DNA of 64,000 bases from contig ML977012.1 in the NCBI GenBank assembly GCA_010015675.1, positions 129,042-193,041 on the forward strand, read 5' to 3'. This document shows, piece after piece, positions 9,701 through 19,090 of the stretch; within the stretch, counting starts at the first letter, position 1; every line of letters starts with the position of its first letter. A program made the translations under genes and the position numbers. Below the pieces are notes generated by a model that saw only the letters and a list, made by a program, of their open reading frames with translations, was not told the DNA's origin and did not search any database. Source of the stretch: Byssothecium circinans. Its lineage: Eukaryota; Ascomycota; Dothideomycetes; Pleosporales; Massarinaceae.

Positions 9701-11485
9701 ATAGCCTTCTCGCCAGAGAGTGATTTGATAGTGTCTGCATCGGCTGATAGCGAACTCCGTCTCTGGGACACAAAAACGGGCTCGTGTCTTGGTGCTCTCA
9801 GTGGCCACTCCGGTAGAGTTACCTGTGTAGCCTTTTCTCCAGACGGCAAATGGGTAGCATCAGGATCGTATGACAAGACAATCCGACTCTGGGACGTAGA
9901 AAAGGGAAATTGCTGCAGCAAACTTTCCAACCACTCCGATCGTATTAGAAGTGTGACGTTCTCACCAGATGGCACTCTTCTGGCATCTGCATCAGACGAC
10001 TGCACAGTCGGGCTCTGGGATACAACTACGGAGTCCTGCCTCACTATGCTCGAGGGCCATTCTAAAATCGTTAGTGCCGTGGCCTTCTCACCAAACAACC
10101 AACTCATAGCATCTGCGTCGGACGATCATACTGTTAGGCTCTGGGACGTACCTGAGAAGTCTTGTCGCTCTATATTCAAGGGCCATATCAACGAGGTTAA
10201 ATCTGCAGTGTTCTCATCTCATGGTCAGCTAGTAGTGTCTGCTTCAAATGACAAAACACTGCGGCTGTGGGATGTAGATATGCAGTCTCATAGTAGCAAG
10301 TCCCACGGCCACACCAGCTCAGTTACGGATATAGCTTTTTCCCACAACGGGAAGCTCATAGCATCTGCCTCAGACGACTGCACAGTCAGATTATGGGACA
10401 CGACTACGGGTTTATGCGGCACTACATTCGAGGGTCATTCCGCCACCGTCAGAACAGTGGCGTTTTCTCCAAATGATACACTAGTGGCTTCCGCGTCAGA
10501 CGATGGCACACTGCTGCTTTGGGATGCGGCAGACCAATCATTTATGAAGCCTCTAAGCCATTTCAACGCCGTCAATGCGGTAGTAGCCTTCTCACCAGAT
10601 AGCAAGCTTCTCGCCTCGGCGTCAAATGGCAGCAAGATACAGGTATGGGAATTAGCTTCGGGGACTCTCCATACCACATTGACTGGTCACTCTGGAGGGA
10701 TTACTGCTATAGCATTCTCACCAAGTGATGACCTGATAGCGTCGGCATCAGAAGACAGCACCATCCGCCTTTGGAAGTGGGAGTCGACGGGAGAATTTCG
10801 CAACATACCTTTGGACCTCTCGGAACCAATCACTGTGATCGCTTTCTCACCCACCGGTGACCTGTTCGCGTCCGCCTCGGACAATATCATCCAGCTGTGG
10901 GATACAGCGAAAAATTTGAGTTGCGCGACCTTTACGTGTAGATGGCCAATCAGAACCGTGTCCTTTTCTCCAGATGGATCATATCTTACTACAGATAGAG
11001 GGACCGTCCCTTTTCTTCTCTCCGATTTTTACAGCGCTTCTCCTTCGCAGGGAGATAGTCTGCGTACTTTTGGTATAGGGAACGAGTGGGTATATTCAGG
11101 ACAATACAGCCTTTGGCTCCCTCCTGAATACCGCTCAACGTGTACGGCTGTATATGGAAACAAGATCTGCTTAGGACACGCGACTGGCCGTGTTACCATT
11201 TTTGCATTCGAAGCTATCAAAGAATTGGACGTAAGCATGACGGAGATTTATAAGGAGAAACTGGGGCCAAACCATCCTGACACGCTGACTAGTATGGCCA
11301 TTCTAGCGTCGAGATATAGGAAGCAAAGGCGGTGGAAAGAGGCTGAAGACCTAGAGGTGTGGGTGATGGAGACGAGAATGAGAGTGCTTGGCGATGAGCA
11401 TCCAGATACTCTGACGGCTATGAGCAACCTCGCATACACGCTCAGATCGCAAAGCTGCAGCCATGAGGCCTTATCTCTTATGTGA
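6753..11485 (+). CDS. HET-NACHT-WD40-TPR STAND protein (HET-E/HET-D/HET-R-like)
   Basis: Two exons, 6753-9023 and 9077-11485. The 53-base intron (GTAAGA...TTTAG) is in phase 0 and restores one frame of 1559 aa. The HET domain begins at residue 1 (MRLLQL, YAILSHTWG, WVDTCCIDK, TRGWTLQELIAPE). A NACHT NTPase follows, with Walker A GMAGTGKST near residue 298 and Walker B VVVIDAMDE near 398. Next come 13 canonical WD40 repeats plus a degenerate one (residues about 831-1409), then two kinesin-light-chain-type TPRs ending at a TGA. The architecture is that of Podospora heterokaryon-incompatibility regulators. There, WD40 ligand sensing is thought to drive NACHT oligomerisation and HET-domain-triggered cell death in the cytoplasm. 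The frame continues past the TGA into a third TPR up to 11596, suggesting a recent nonsense mutation. Kinase-like genes flank both sides. Confidence 0.88.
9296..11030 (+). repeat. WD40 repeat array, about 126-bp units
   Basis: Thirteen regular units plus one decayed unit, each about 42 codons and reading roughly H-x-V-x-x-V-AFSPD-x-LLASAS-D-T-RLWD. Some units are close at DNA level: those around 9985 and 10368 share atctgc(a/c)tcagacgactg followed by a conserved cacagtc. Such arrays in fungal HET-E-type genes are known to exchange and reshuffle repeats. Confidence 0.85.
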
Positions 11486-11596
11486 ACAGGCGTTCGAATG
11501 CGGACATGGGTTCTTGGCGACCGTCATCCTGATACAGAGTCTTCAGCAGAGACTTTGAATAAGTGGCAAACGGAGGACATGGAGATAGGGCATTGA
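11486..11596 (+). pseudogene. In-frame continuation of the STAND gene: third TPR beyond the TGA
   Basis: After the TGA at 11483-11485 the same frame stays open for 36 codons to TGA at 11594. It encodes MRTWVLGDRHPDTESS, the signature of another TPR of the same type as the two before it. The stop therefore appears to be a point mutation inside the TPR array rather than the ancestral terminus. A sequencing error or read-through cannot be excluded from the sequence alone. Confidence 0.6.
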
Positions 11597-11609
11597 GCGT
11601 ATAATCTAG

Positions 11610-12509
11610 GCATCAGCCTTGCACGTCGCATTCCTTCTGGAGAGACAGATTTGTAAGACCGTGCGCTTAGGTACTGGGGACGAAGAAGCTAACTTCATGT
11701 GTAGATTACGTGACCACGCACATGTGGTACAGATCAAAGCGTTTCACCCTGGTGGTGGTGTCCTTGTCGACTTGACTGAGGACTCTGATTCCAAAACGGA
11801 CACCGAGAACAACGATCTGACTGACGAGCCTCCTTTTTGGGCGTTGCAAGCCGGAGATTCTGCAGATCAACATTCTTCACCAGGAGAATCTTCTTCTGAA
11901 GAGTCTCAGGTTGGCATGCCACTAGGGGATCAACTGTATATGGAGTACTGCGAAGCAGGCCCACTCAGCGACATCATAGAGATTTACAAAAGGAAGGGGC
12001 TTTTCATCCCGGAGATGTTCCTCTGGGAAGTCACGGAGTCAATCGCAAGGGCCCTACTTTTTATACATCTTGGTCATCGATCCCTTCCTCCAGCACAACC
12101 GGCGAAAAAATCGGCGAAAAAGTGTTCGACGAAAAAAGGTTCAAAGACATCGGATTCGGTACAAGAAGGCTGGGTACCGGTCACGCACCAAGACATTGGA
12201 GCGGCGAATGTGTTCCTCACCGAAAAGGACGCGCCGAAACTGTACCCTCGCGTCGTCCTCGGCGACTTTGGAAACGCCTTTTTCATCTCAAACCTGTCTG
12301 AAGGTTCTGAGATGAGGGACCTCTTCAACGTCGACTTTCGCCAATTAGGGGAGGTCCTCGAGAACCTCATGTCCTGCGAAGGACCGGATGAGGAGTATAT
12401 GGCAGAATACTCGAGCGATCTTCGCGAATTGGTGGACTACTGCGAGGACAGTGACAATGCGGAAGTGCTTCTCCGACACATATTCAGTCTAAAATCGGAA
12501 ATAGACTAG
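11610..12509 (+). pseudogene. Kinase-like protein lacking its N-lobe (paralogue B)
   Basis: The frame is open from just after a TAG at 11607; the first ATG is codon 30 of this stretch. It encodes the second half of the same kinase-like fold as the gene at 5163. Visible parts are a lysine strand (QICKTV), a Glu-containing helix (DEEANFM), the hinge LYMEYCEAG, the catalytic loop HQDIGAAN (Asp and Asn kept, HRD Arg replaced by Gln) and LGDFG. The region equivalent to the first 60-odd residues of paralogue A is missing. There is an acidic insert after the N-terminal strands and a Lys-rich insert (KKSAKKCSTKKGSK). The frame opens only 13 bases after the STAND read-through stop. Either an upstream exon fuses it to the STAND gene, or it is a 5'-truncated copy. 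It could still be transcribed. Confidence 0.6.
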
Positions 12510-13065
12510 GATGATATATCGGAGCCGCTACTTCTCCAAAGAGAGTAATCTGCTGCATTGCAATATTATCGGTGGCTCTCAGTATCGAATGTTTCCAGGA
12601 GGGAATTTGATCTCGTATTCCAACAGCCACACATGTGGCTCTTCATCTTTTCCAACTCTATTTTCTCCATCCCTAGAGAGGCAGGCTCACTTCGTGCATT
12701 TCCGAACGAAGAGTCCTTCAGAGTCCAGCCTTCAGATTCCAGCCTTCCAAGTCCAGCGCCTTGCCAATTCAACGGCTTAAACCAAACAAGTCGACTAACG
12801 TCCGTCCCTGTGACACGAGCCACCCCAAGGTCCAGGGTGTTCTCAACTTCCTGCGCGCGTCTAGTTATTTAAGTTAGTATAAGAGTGCTGTAGTTTGGCA
12901 TCTATTGGGTACGTGACACGAGGGGATGTAGAAAACACAGTGCCTCTAAGCTAGGTTGCCTTCTCGCCTAATGAGGAGGAGGTGCTTAACAGGTATGTTA
13001 TCCTAATCCTATTGTGCGGTTGCCTAGTGTCTGACCAGCAATCTGTATAGATACCGTCTAAGCCC
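12510..13065. other. Intergenic region between kinase-like gene and hAT element
   Basis: Several overlapping open frames occur around 12511-12872, but none resembles a known protein and no splice model joins them convincingly. No repeats are seen except the target-site duplication at the right edge. Confidence 0.4.
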
Positions 13066-13073
13066 CTGTTTCC
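13066..13073. repeat. Target-site duplication, left copy (ctgtttcc)
   Basis: The 8-base sequence ctgtttcc directly precedes the left inverted end of the element and is repeated exactly at 16125-16132. Eight-base duplications are characteristic of hAT transposons. Confidence 0.85.
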
Positions 13074-13094
13074 CAGACTTGTCAACAATCAAGC
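13074..13094 (+). repeat. Left terminal inverted repeat of hAT element
   Basis: It begins cagactt and contains the core ttgtcaacaatcaagc. It pairs with the complement of 16104-16124 at 19 of 21 positions; the third and fifth bases differ. Confidence 0.85.
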
Positions 13095-13416
13095 GGCTTG
13101 CAAGCGCTTGATTGATAGCTTGATAACTATCAATCCCATCAAGTCAAGCTCGCCTATACTAATTTTTTAGCAATCCAAGCTGAGGAGGGTCAGCTTGATT
13201 GTTTAGCTTGATGGGCTTGATTGAGGTAGCGCGTGAGGCTGCTCATTTTGCAGCAGGAGCGATCTTATGATAGGTTTTTAGTGTTGTAGTCATCGTAGTA
13301 CTAGTACATAATCAGCCTAACTTCTGCAACACTATACTCCCTCTACTAGCCACCTAAATAACTCACTATCACGTCATTTTTTTTACTCCCGTTACCTTTA
13401 TTGTATTGCCACCGCC

Positions 13417-15966
13417 ATGCCTCCTACGAAACGCGTCTCTAATAACCTTACTCGCCTGAAGAAACGCGTCAAATCCTCTACCACCCGCGGCACTATTAGC
13501 CAGCCTATAGCCGTTGATAGTTAGCTATCACCATCACCATCGCGTCTATCGCCTTGCAAAGGTCTTATAGAGGCGTCCTAAGCTTTAACTTTTAAGTTAT
13601 AACTACGTAAGTCACGGCCTAAAGACGCTATCATCACGCCTACTAAGGGTAGTAAAAGGGTAATAGCAGCCTTATTAGTAGTAACCCTAGATAATAAGAC
13701 CTTATAAGAGGCGCTAGACGCGAGCCTTATAGATGACTTTAAGGGAATTAATTAAGGGCGTTTACGCAAGTATATGAAGCCGCTCTTATTACAAAAGTCA
13801 CGTAAGAGCTAGATCTATTACTATAGCTACCGCGTTGCGCTACTAAAGGACCTAAGTAAGCTATACTTCATGTGCCGTTACTACTATGAGCATAAGTACA
13901 TAGATACTAGCGTTAGGATATATAAGATGACGCTCTTAACGTCGTTAGTACAGCGATACTTAGAGCTGCCTAAGCGCGGCCATAGCTATAGCAAGTCAGC
14001 CATCGCTGCAAAACCTACCTGGCTATAACGCCTACTTAAAGATAGCAATAATAGCGTGTCGTAGAAGGTGGCTAATAAGCTCACTAGCTTTAATACCTAG
14101 CGCTTCTAGCTAGCAGCTATTAGCTAGCTTATTAAGAATAATTACCCTCTCTCTAAGTTTAAAATACTAGCTTTTTAATACTTCTTTGAAGCTTCTAACC
14201 CACTAGCAGAACGAGCGCTTTAGACGTCTCATGTAAGCGTCTCCTAGTACGTTATACGCTTATATAAGCACCTAAAGCCACGCGTTATCTTATAACTATT
14301 ATAGGCGCTTAGCAAAGTACACCTTAGCTTTAATAGATGGATGATAAAGGGCGGCAAGCATAGCTTTCTAGGCGTTATTACGCACTTTATTAATAGCAGA
14401 GGCGACCTGCAGGACTTACCTATAGCGCTACCCTAGCTAACAGGCGCTCATAGTAGTGAGAGGATAGCTAAGGTTATTATAAAAATGCTACAGGACTTTA
14501 AGATCACGTTATAGTTAATTAGTTACTTCATGCTTAATAATACTACTAACAATAATAGTACTATTATAATATTAGCTTAAAAGTATAGTTATAATATTAC
14601 CTACTAGCGCCTCTACTATAGACCTTACACGCTTAACCTTATTAGCTAGACGCTCCTCTAGGGTAAGGGCAGCGCCGCCTTATTTAATAATAACGTATAA
14701 GAGCTTACTAATAAGCATGATTTTATAGAGGAGTAAAGGCGCGTAGGCCTACTTAGCGTACTACTTAGTATCATGAACTACATTAAAATGCTATAATAAT
14801 ATAAGCTCTTTAAGGACTTCTAGCGCCTTACCTACACTAAGCTACTATCTAGCGCGTTAGCTAATAATTATAAGATCCTTAAGCCTGTTAAACCTATTAT
14901 TACGCGGTAGAACTTATACTACTTATGCTTTAAGCATGCTATAAAGCTATAGTTTATAGTTAACGCCTACGCTACTTACTATATATAGTAGGTATAAAGG
15001 GAGGACACGTTTACGTAAAGTTACGGCAATAAGCTATTAGTTACGCAGCTATAGATATGATTAGACGGCCTTACAGGTGCTAATTAGGTAGTAATTATAG
15101 AGTATATAGATATATTAAAACTACTTAAGACTACTATAAAGCGCCTTAAAGGGCGTGGTAAAAGCGGCAGCTTTAGGGCTATTACTAAGATAATTCTAAT
15201 ATTTAAATACCTCCTTACCTACTATAAGCAGCGCGTTAACGCATACGAGGCGGTTAACTATAATGAGCATAATAAGTTACCTAAAGATCATATTATAATT
15301 AACTTGCGCGCAGCTTAGTAGAAGGCTAATAACTACTACTCTAAACTAGATGACTTACCTACGTACTACGCTGCTATAATACTCTATCTAATGTACAAGT
15401 ACTACTATGATAAGGCGTAGGCTAAGAAGCCTAACTAGCTTAAGGCTAGTAACGCTAGCTTTCAGGCGCTCTAGGCGCAGTATAACACCTTACCGCGCGT
15501 GGTAAGGCCGTTAGCAGTAATCCCAAGCGATATAGATGACGTGATTAATAGTATACTTAACCCTAGTACTGCTAGCAGCCTTACCGCTAACGAGGACGAG
15601 TTTAAAAGGTGGAAGCGCAGCGAGCCAGCAGCCAAGAGAGGTACAGAACACGCAGATAACCCTATTAAATACTGGGTGAGCATGCGCGATTGCTACCCTA
15701 GCCTTAGTAAACTTGCGCTTAACGTACTCTCTATCCCAGCGTTAAGCTGTGAGTGTGAGCGCCTGTTTAGTGAGCTAGGCGACCTCTTAGAGCCGTGACG
15801 ATGACGTCTAGGACCTTAACTTCTAGCGGCAATACAGTGCGTACGACGGTGGCAAAGAGCTGGCCTCAGAGGCGACGACGAGGTAGTGGAGGAGGAGGCA
15901 GCAGACGATGACAATATAGAGCTTTTGTGCGGGCTGGCGACTTGGGACGACGAAACTCAACACTAA
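13417..15966 (+). pseudogene. hAT transposase, decayed by point stop codons
   Basis: From ATG at 13417 (MPPTKRVSNNL) a single frame of 850 codons runs to TAA at 15964 without any indel, because the same frame decodes sensibly from end to end. It is interrupted by many stop codons, mostly TAG, at positions where Gln, Trp or Arg would be expected. That is the result of C-to-T and G-to-A change. A degenerate zinc-finger-like region lies near 13860 (FMCRYYYEHKY). The C-terminal hAT dimerisation motif at about 15655-15785 is intact (PIKYWVSM, YPSLSKLALNVLSIPA, CECERLFSE). The acidic tail ends in LATWDDETQH. Not functional. Confidence 0.85.
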
Positions 15967-16103
15967 GGCTAGCGCTAGTACAGGCTATCAAGCCTATCAA
16001 TCAAGCCTCAATCAAGCTCACGATCTCAGCTTGTTAGCCCCAACAATCCAAGCTGACGCCCTCAAAAAACGAGCAATCCAAGCTAACGCCTCAGCTTGGA
16101 TTG

Positions 16104-16124
16104 GCTTGATTGTTGACAACTATG
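16104..16124 (-). repeat. Right terminal inverted repeat of hAT element
   Basis: gcttgattgttgacaa followed by ctatg; this is the inverted partner of 13074-13094. Confidence 0.85.
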
Positions 16125-16132
16125 CTGTTTCC
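16125..16132. repeat. Target-site duplication, right copy (ctgtttcc)
   Basis: Exact copy of 13066-13073 immediately outside the right inverted end. Confidence 0.85.
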
Positions 16133-16489
16133 ACTTCCCTTTTCTTACATCGCAATGGAAAAAGCCCAATTCGAATCAAAACCGCTCTCACGCACACAAC
16201 TAAGCTGGCCGGGATGGCGTAGTCATCGTAAATTATCTTCACGAGTTCTACAGCATTGCCTATGGTGCATTCGGAGGTTACACATATCTTTTATGCACCA
16301 GCGCCTAAGGTGCCGGCGGAGTATTGCGCGGGGGAGGATCATTCGCCAAATTCAGGGAGGGAGGGAGACGGTGAGCTTTATGGGTTATCTTATCATGTGT
16401 TATCTACTTCAAATGTTTTGGTCCATGATTCACATTGTGCATGTTTGAGAAGTTGGTTCATTGCATAATAATTCATTCACGTCTGATAT
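16133..16489. other. Intergenic region
   Basis: It lies between the hAT element and the 3' end of proline dehydrogenase. No supported coding frame is present; it likely includes the dehydrogenase 3' untranslated region. Confidence 0.4.
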
Positions 16490-18063
16490 TCACCTCCAAA
16501 ACACCAAGCGGTTCCCAATCTCCTTCAGCATAAGGATGGCTGTTACTCTGCTCCTTGCAGCAGCGTCTTGGTTCTCCTCAGCCCTTCGCAGCATATATAA
16601 CAGGCACTCTTCAAGTGATCCCCAAACGGTGTACTTGCACACGCTCATACCGCCGTCTTGTAGATGCGACGGCGTCTGCTCCGCAATTTTGCTTGAAAAG
16701 GCCGGCTTGACGCCCCTGAGTTCACTCGCAAGCTTCATGGAAATCTCGTCAGCCATACCCATCAACTGTGCGAAGACGAGCTTCTGCACCTGCTGGTTTC
16801 CGCCGGACTGGCTTTGTTGCGTGCGGTACAATGACATCGCCGCGTCAACGCTCCGGCTATTGTGCGTTGCTAACATAACCTCAGCTCTCCAAGGCTTCGA
16901 ATCCTTCTCGTTCGTCGTGCGAGAACTGCCCAGAAGCATATCAACGGCATCATCATATGCCTTGTCGGTCGCAGTTTTTGTGTCGTGTATAATGCCAGCA
17001 CGATCGGGCTCGACGAGCATGTAAGCGCCACGGACGAGTTTGATGCCCGCCACGTAACCTTTTGAGCGGGCGATTTGGAGGTGTGATTTAAGCGTCTCGA
17101 GGGATGACTTTAGGTACCTGGAAAGAGGTTAGTTAACGGATACAGGAGAGTACGAGAAGTGCTTGCATTTGGTAAGTGTTGGACACAAGGGCGCTTCCCT
17201 GCGTATTGAAGGTGGCCATGGCTTCCTGCTCATGTCAACGACTGTTCAATATGAAAATATTGCACGCAAAAACATACCAATGCGATGAAATCGATCGAGG
17301 GCTGATGCAGTGATGATTCGGCGTCGATCATAACCTTGACCCCCCTCTGCTGAGCAACCTCGCAAATTTCGAACAGACCATTCTTAAGTCCGTCCAAGAC
17401 TGAACTGTTCGCGACCACATCTGGTGACTGAACGCTTTCGGTCGATCTCGTGAAACTGAACTCTTCCATTGCTTTCACAACGGCGGCTCCCGCTCCTGTG
17501 CACTTTACTGCAATGTAGTCGCTAGAGCTGACCTGACCAATCGTTTCAATGTTCGAAGCGACCCAGCTCCTCAACTGTTGATCATCTCTTACAGAACTAG
17601 TGCTTTCTTCCGCCTCGTCTAGCTTTGCCTCACGTGCAAAGGAGAGCACAACGCCACTGATGCCTCTGGAGCGTAATGTGGCAATATTCTCTGCAATCTC
17701 GGATTTCGTCTCCCCCACGCAAAACGCTTTGTAAAATGTCCGTCGAATCGGCCATGATAATATCGGCGAGGAAACAATGGTCCGGCTGTGTTTTCTGATG
17801 AAGCGTATGATTGTTGACAATACCGGGCCGGGCAGAGCGGCGACAGATAGGACTGACAGGGTTCGAATGAGATCGGATAGCGGAAGTGTCCGGAACACGC
17901 GATTTTGATTTCGCATTTGGATCTGGCCATTATATTGTCTTGGAATCAAAGAGTTTGGTGTATACGATGTTGTGATAGGAGTGTAGGTTCGGGTCTGCGG
18001 CACTAGCGGTATTCGCAAGCAGCAGGTTCGCGGTTGCATTTGGGAGACAGTTCGTAGACTCAT
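16490..18063 (-). CDS. PUT1: Mitochondrial proline dehydrogenase (proline oxidase)
   Basis: Three exons: 18063-17278, 17225-17167 and 17117-16490, giving 490 aa. Intron 1 is GTATGT...CAG (52 bases). Intron 2 (49 bases) begins with GC rather than GT (AT|GCAAGC...TTCCAG|G) and carries a strong TTAACTAAC branch site; the join reads TYQ-M-YLK as in the family. The N-terminus is Arg/Thr-rich and fits a mitochondrial targeting peptide. The FAD/proline-binding core is visible: VMIDAESS in exon 1, KLVRGAYM near residue 308, ATHN, and the C-terminal YMLRRAEEN near 456-464 with the two substrate-binding arginines. It oxidises proline to pyrroline-5-carboxylate with electrons going to the respiratory chain. 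The RIP-affected hAT element lies about 360 bases from its 3' end, yet the gene is intact. Confidence 0.9.
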
Positions 18064-19090
18064 TATGTCGCAGTGAAGAATGTACTTGTGTCAGAGGGAA
18101 TTGGGCAGTCGAGCTCCTTTTGAGTGTCCCGTGGCCTCAAGGTGCGTTTGCTAGAGCATTCACATTGAGGATAAAGCCGAGGCTAGCCGAGCGCTGCGAA
18201 GTGCGATGTCGGACACAAACAAAGACCAAACAGTTTCTAACTCCGAGTGGTCTTTATCTGATAGATTCTTAATATGACAGGCTGGATGGACCTTCATTGC
18301 GTCTTTGAGATGCACCATAGTGGAGATAAAGTTAGTGCGGAGGTGAAATGGTCGTCATCACCGCTCCGAAATGGATTATCAATCTGGCTAGATACGGAGC
18401 GGGCCGAATTCCGAGGTTACGACACTCTTTTGAGTCTGTTCAAGACAGGTCTAACGTTTCCGTTCTTGTACTTCGTCCTTTCGGGACTCTCGCATGCCAG
18501 TGGATTGACCTCCTCTGCCCAAGGTAGAGAGACGCAGGCATACCTCAAAGCATGTTGAAGCTGGTCAACCTCTTCACAAGCCGCAAGTCAAATGAGCCAG
18601 ATAAAGGGGGACGTTGTTATAGTGCTGGTGGGAAAACTCGGGGATGTTTATTTCACTTCTTTCAGGACCGTAGATTATGGTACCAGGTGTCTCAGGAATA
18701 CCTATGTATTCGTAGGCATCTGGTCTTCGTGGACATTTAAATCTTGAAACCTATCCCTCTGTGAGATGAATATCATTAGTATTGTTCTCTGTCAGATCGA
18801 ACCTTTGGCAGGAAGAACAAAACTATCTTGACTGCATCGTACAGAAAGGTGATGTAAAAGGTGTGATGACGTAGTGTAATTGGTCCGGAGCGCGGCGGCT
18901 AGGCTAGTTTTTGACTAGCAGATTAATTAGTAATCAATGTCTCCTCGGCACGTTCCCTGGCCATCGAGCGGCGAGCGCTGACTGCCTACACCCGTACGAG
19001 AGCACTGCGCGATGATAAGACCGTTCGAAATCCAACTCCTCGCGCACTTCACCACTTCTACTTAACAGTTCATCCTTATCACCCAATGCG
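18064..19090. other. Divergent intergenic region
   Basis: It should hold promoters for proline dehydrogenase (leftward) and the MFS pseudogene (rightward). Short open frames at 18274-18740 show no recognisable features. Confidence 0.4.

Larger units (their letters stand above)
13074..16124 (+). mobile_element. hAT-family DNA transposon, full length, RIP-inactivated
   Basis: A 3051-base element bounded by identical 8-base duplications. Its ends form an imperfect 21-base terminal inverted repeat: 19 of 21 match, with an exact core ttgtcaacaatcaagc. Both ends begin with CA, as hAT ends do. The subterminal regions carry repeated aatccaagct and aatcaagc motifs in both orientations, which are likely transposase-binding sites. 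The interior is one transposase frame with numerous TAG, TAA and TGA stops and a C-terminal hAT dimerisation domain. The interior is strongly TA-enriched, the ends less so. It cannot move by itself, but intact ends could in principle be mobilised by a related transposase elsewhere. Confidence 0.88.

Noticed and set aside
12511..12872. Overlapping frames of about 90-105 codons downstream of the kinase-like gene
   Set aside because: They differ on both strands, carry no motif, and no splice model joins them to a neighbour.
16461..17024. 187-codon plus-strand frame
   Set aside because: Antisense shadow of proline dehydrogenase exon 3.
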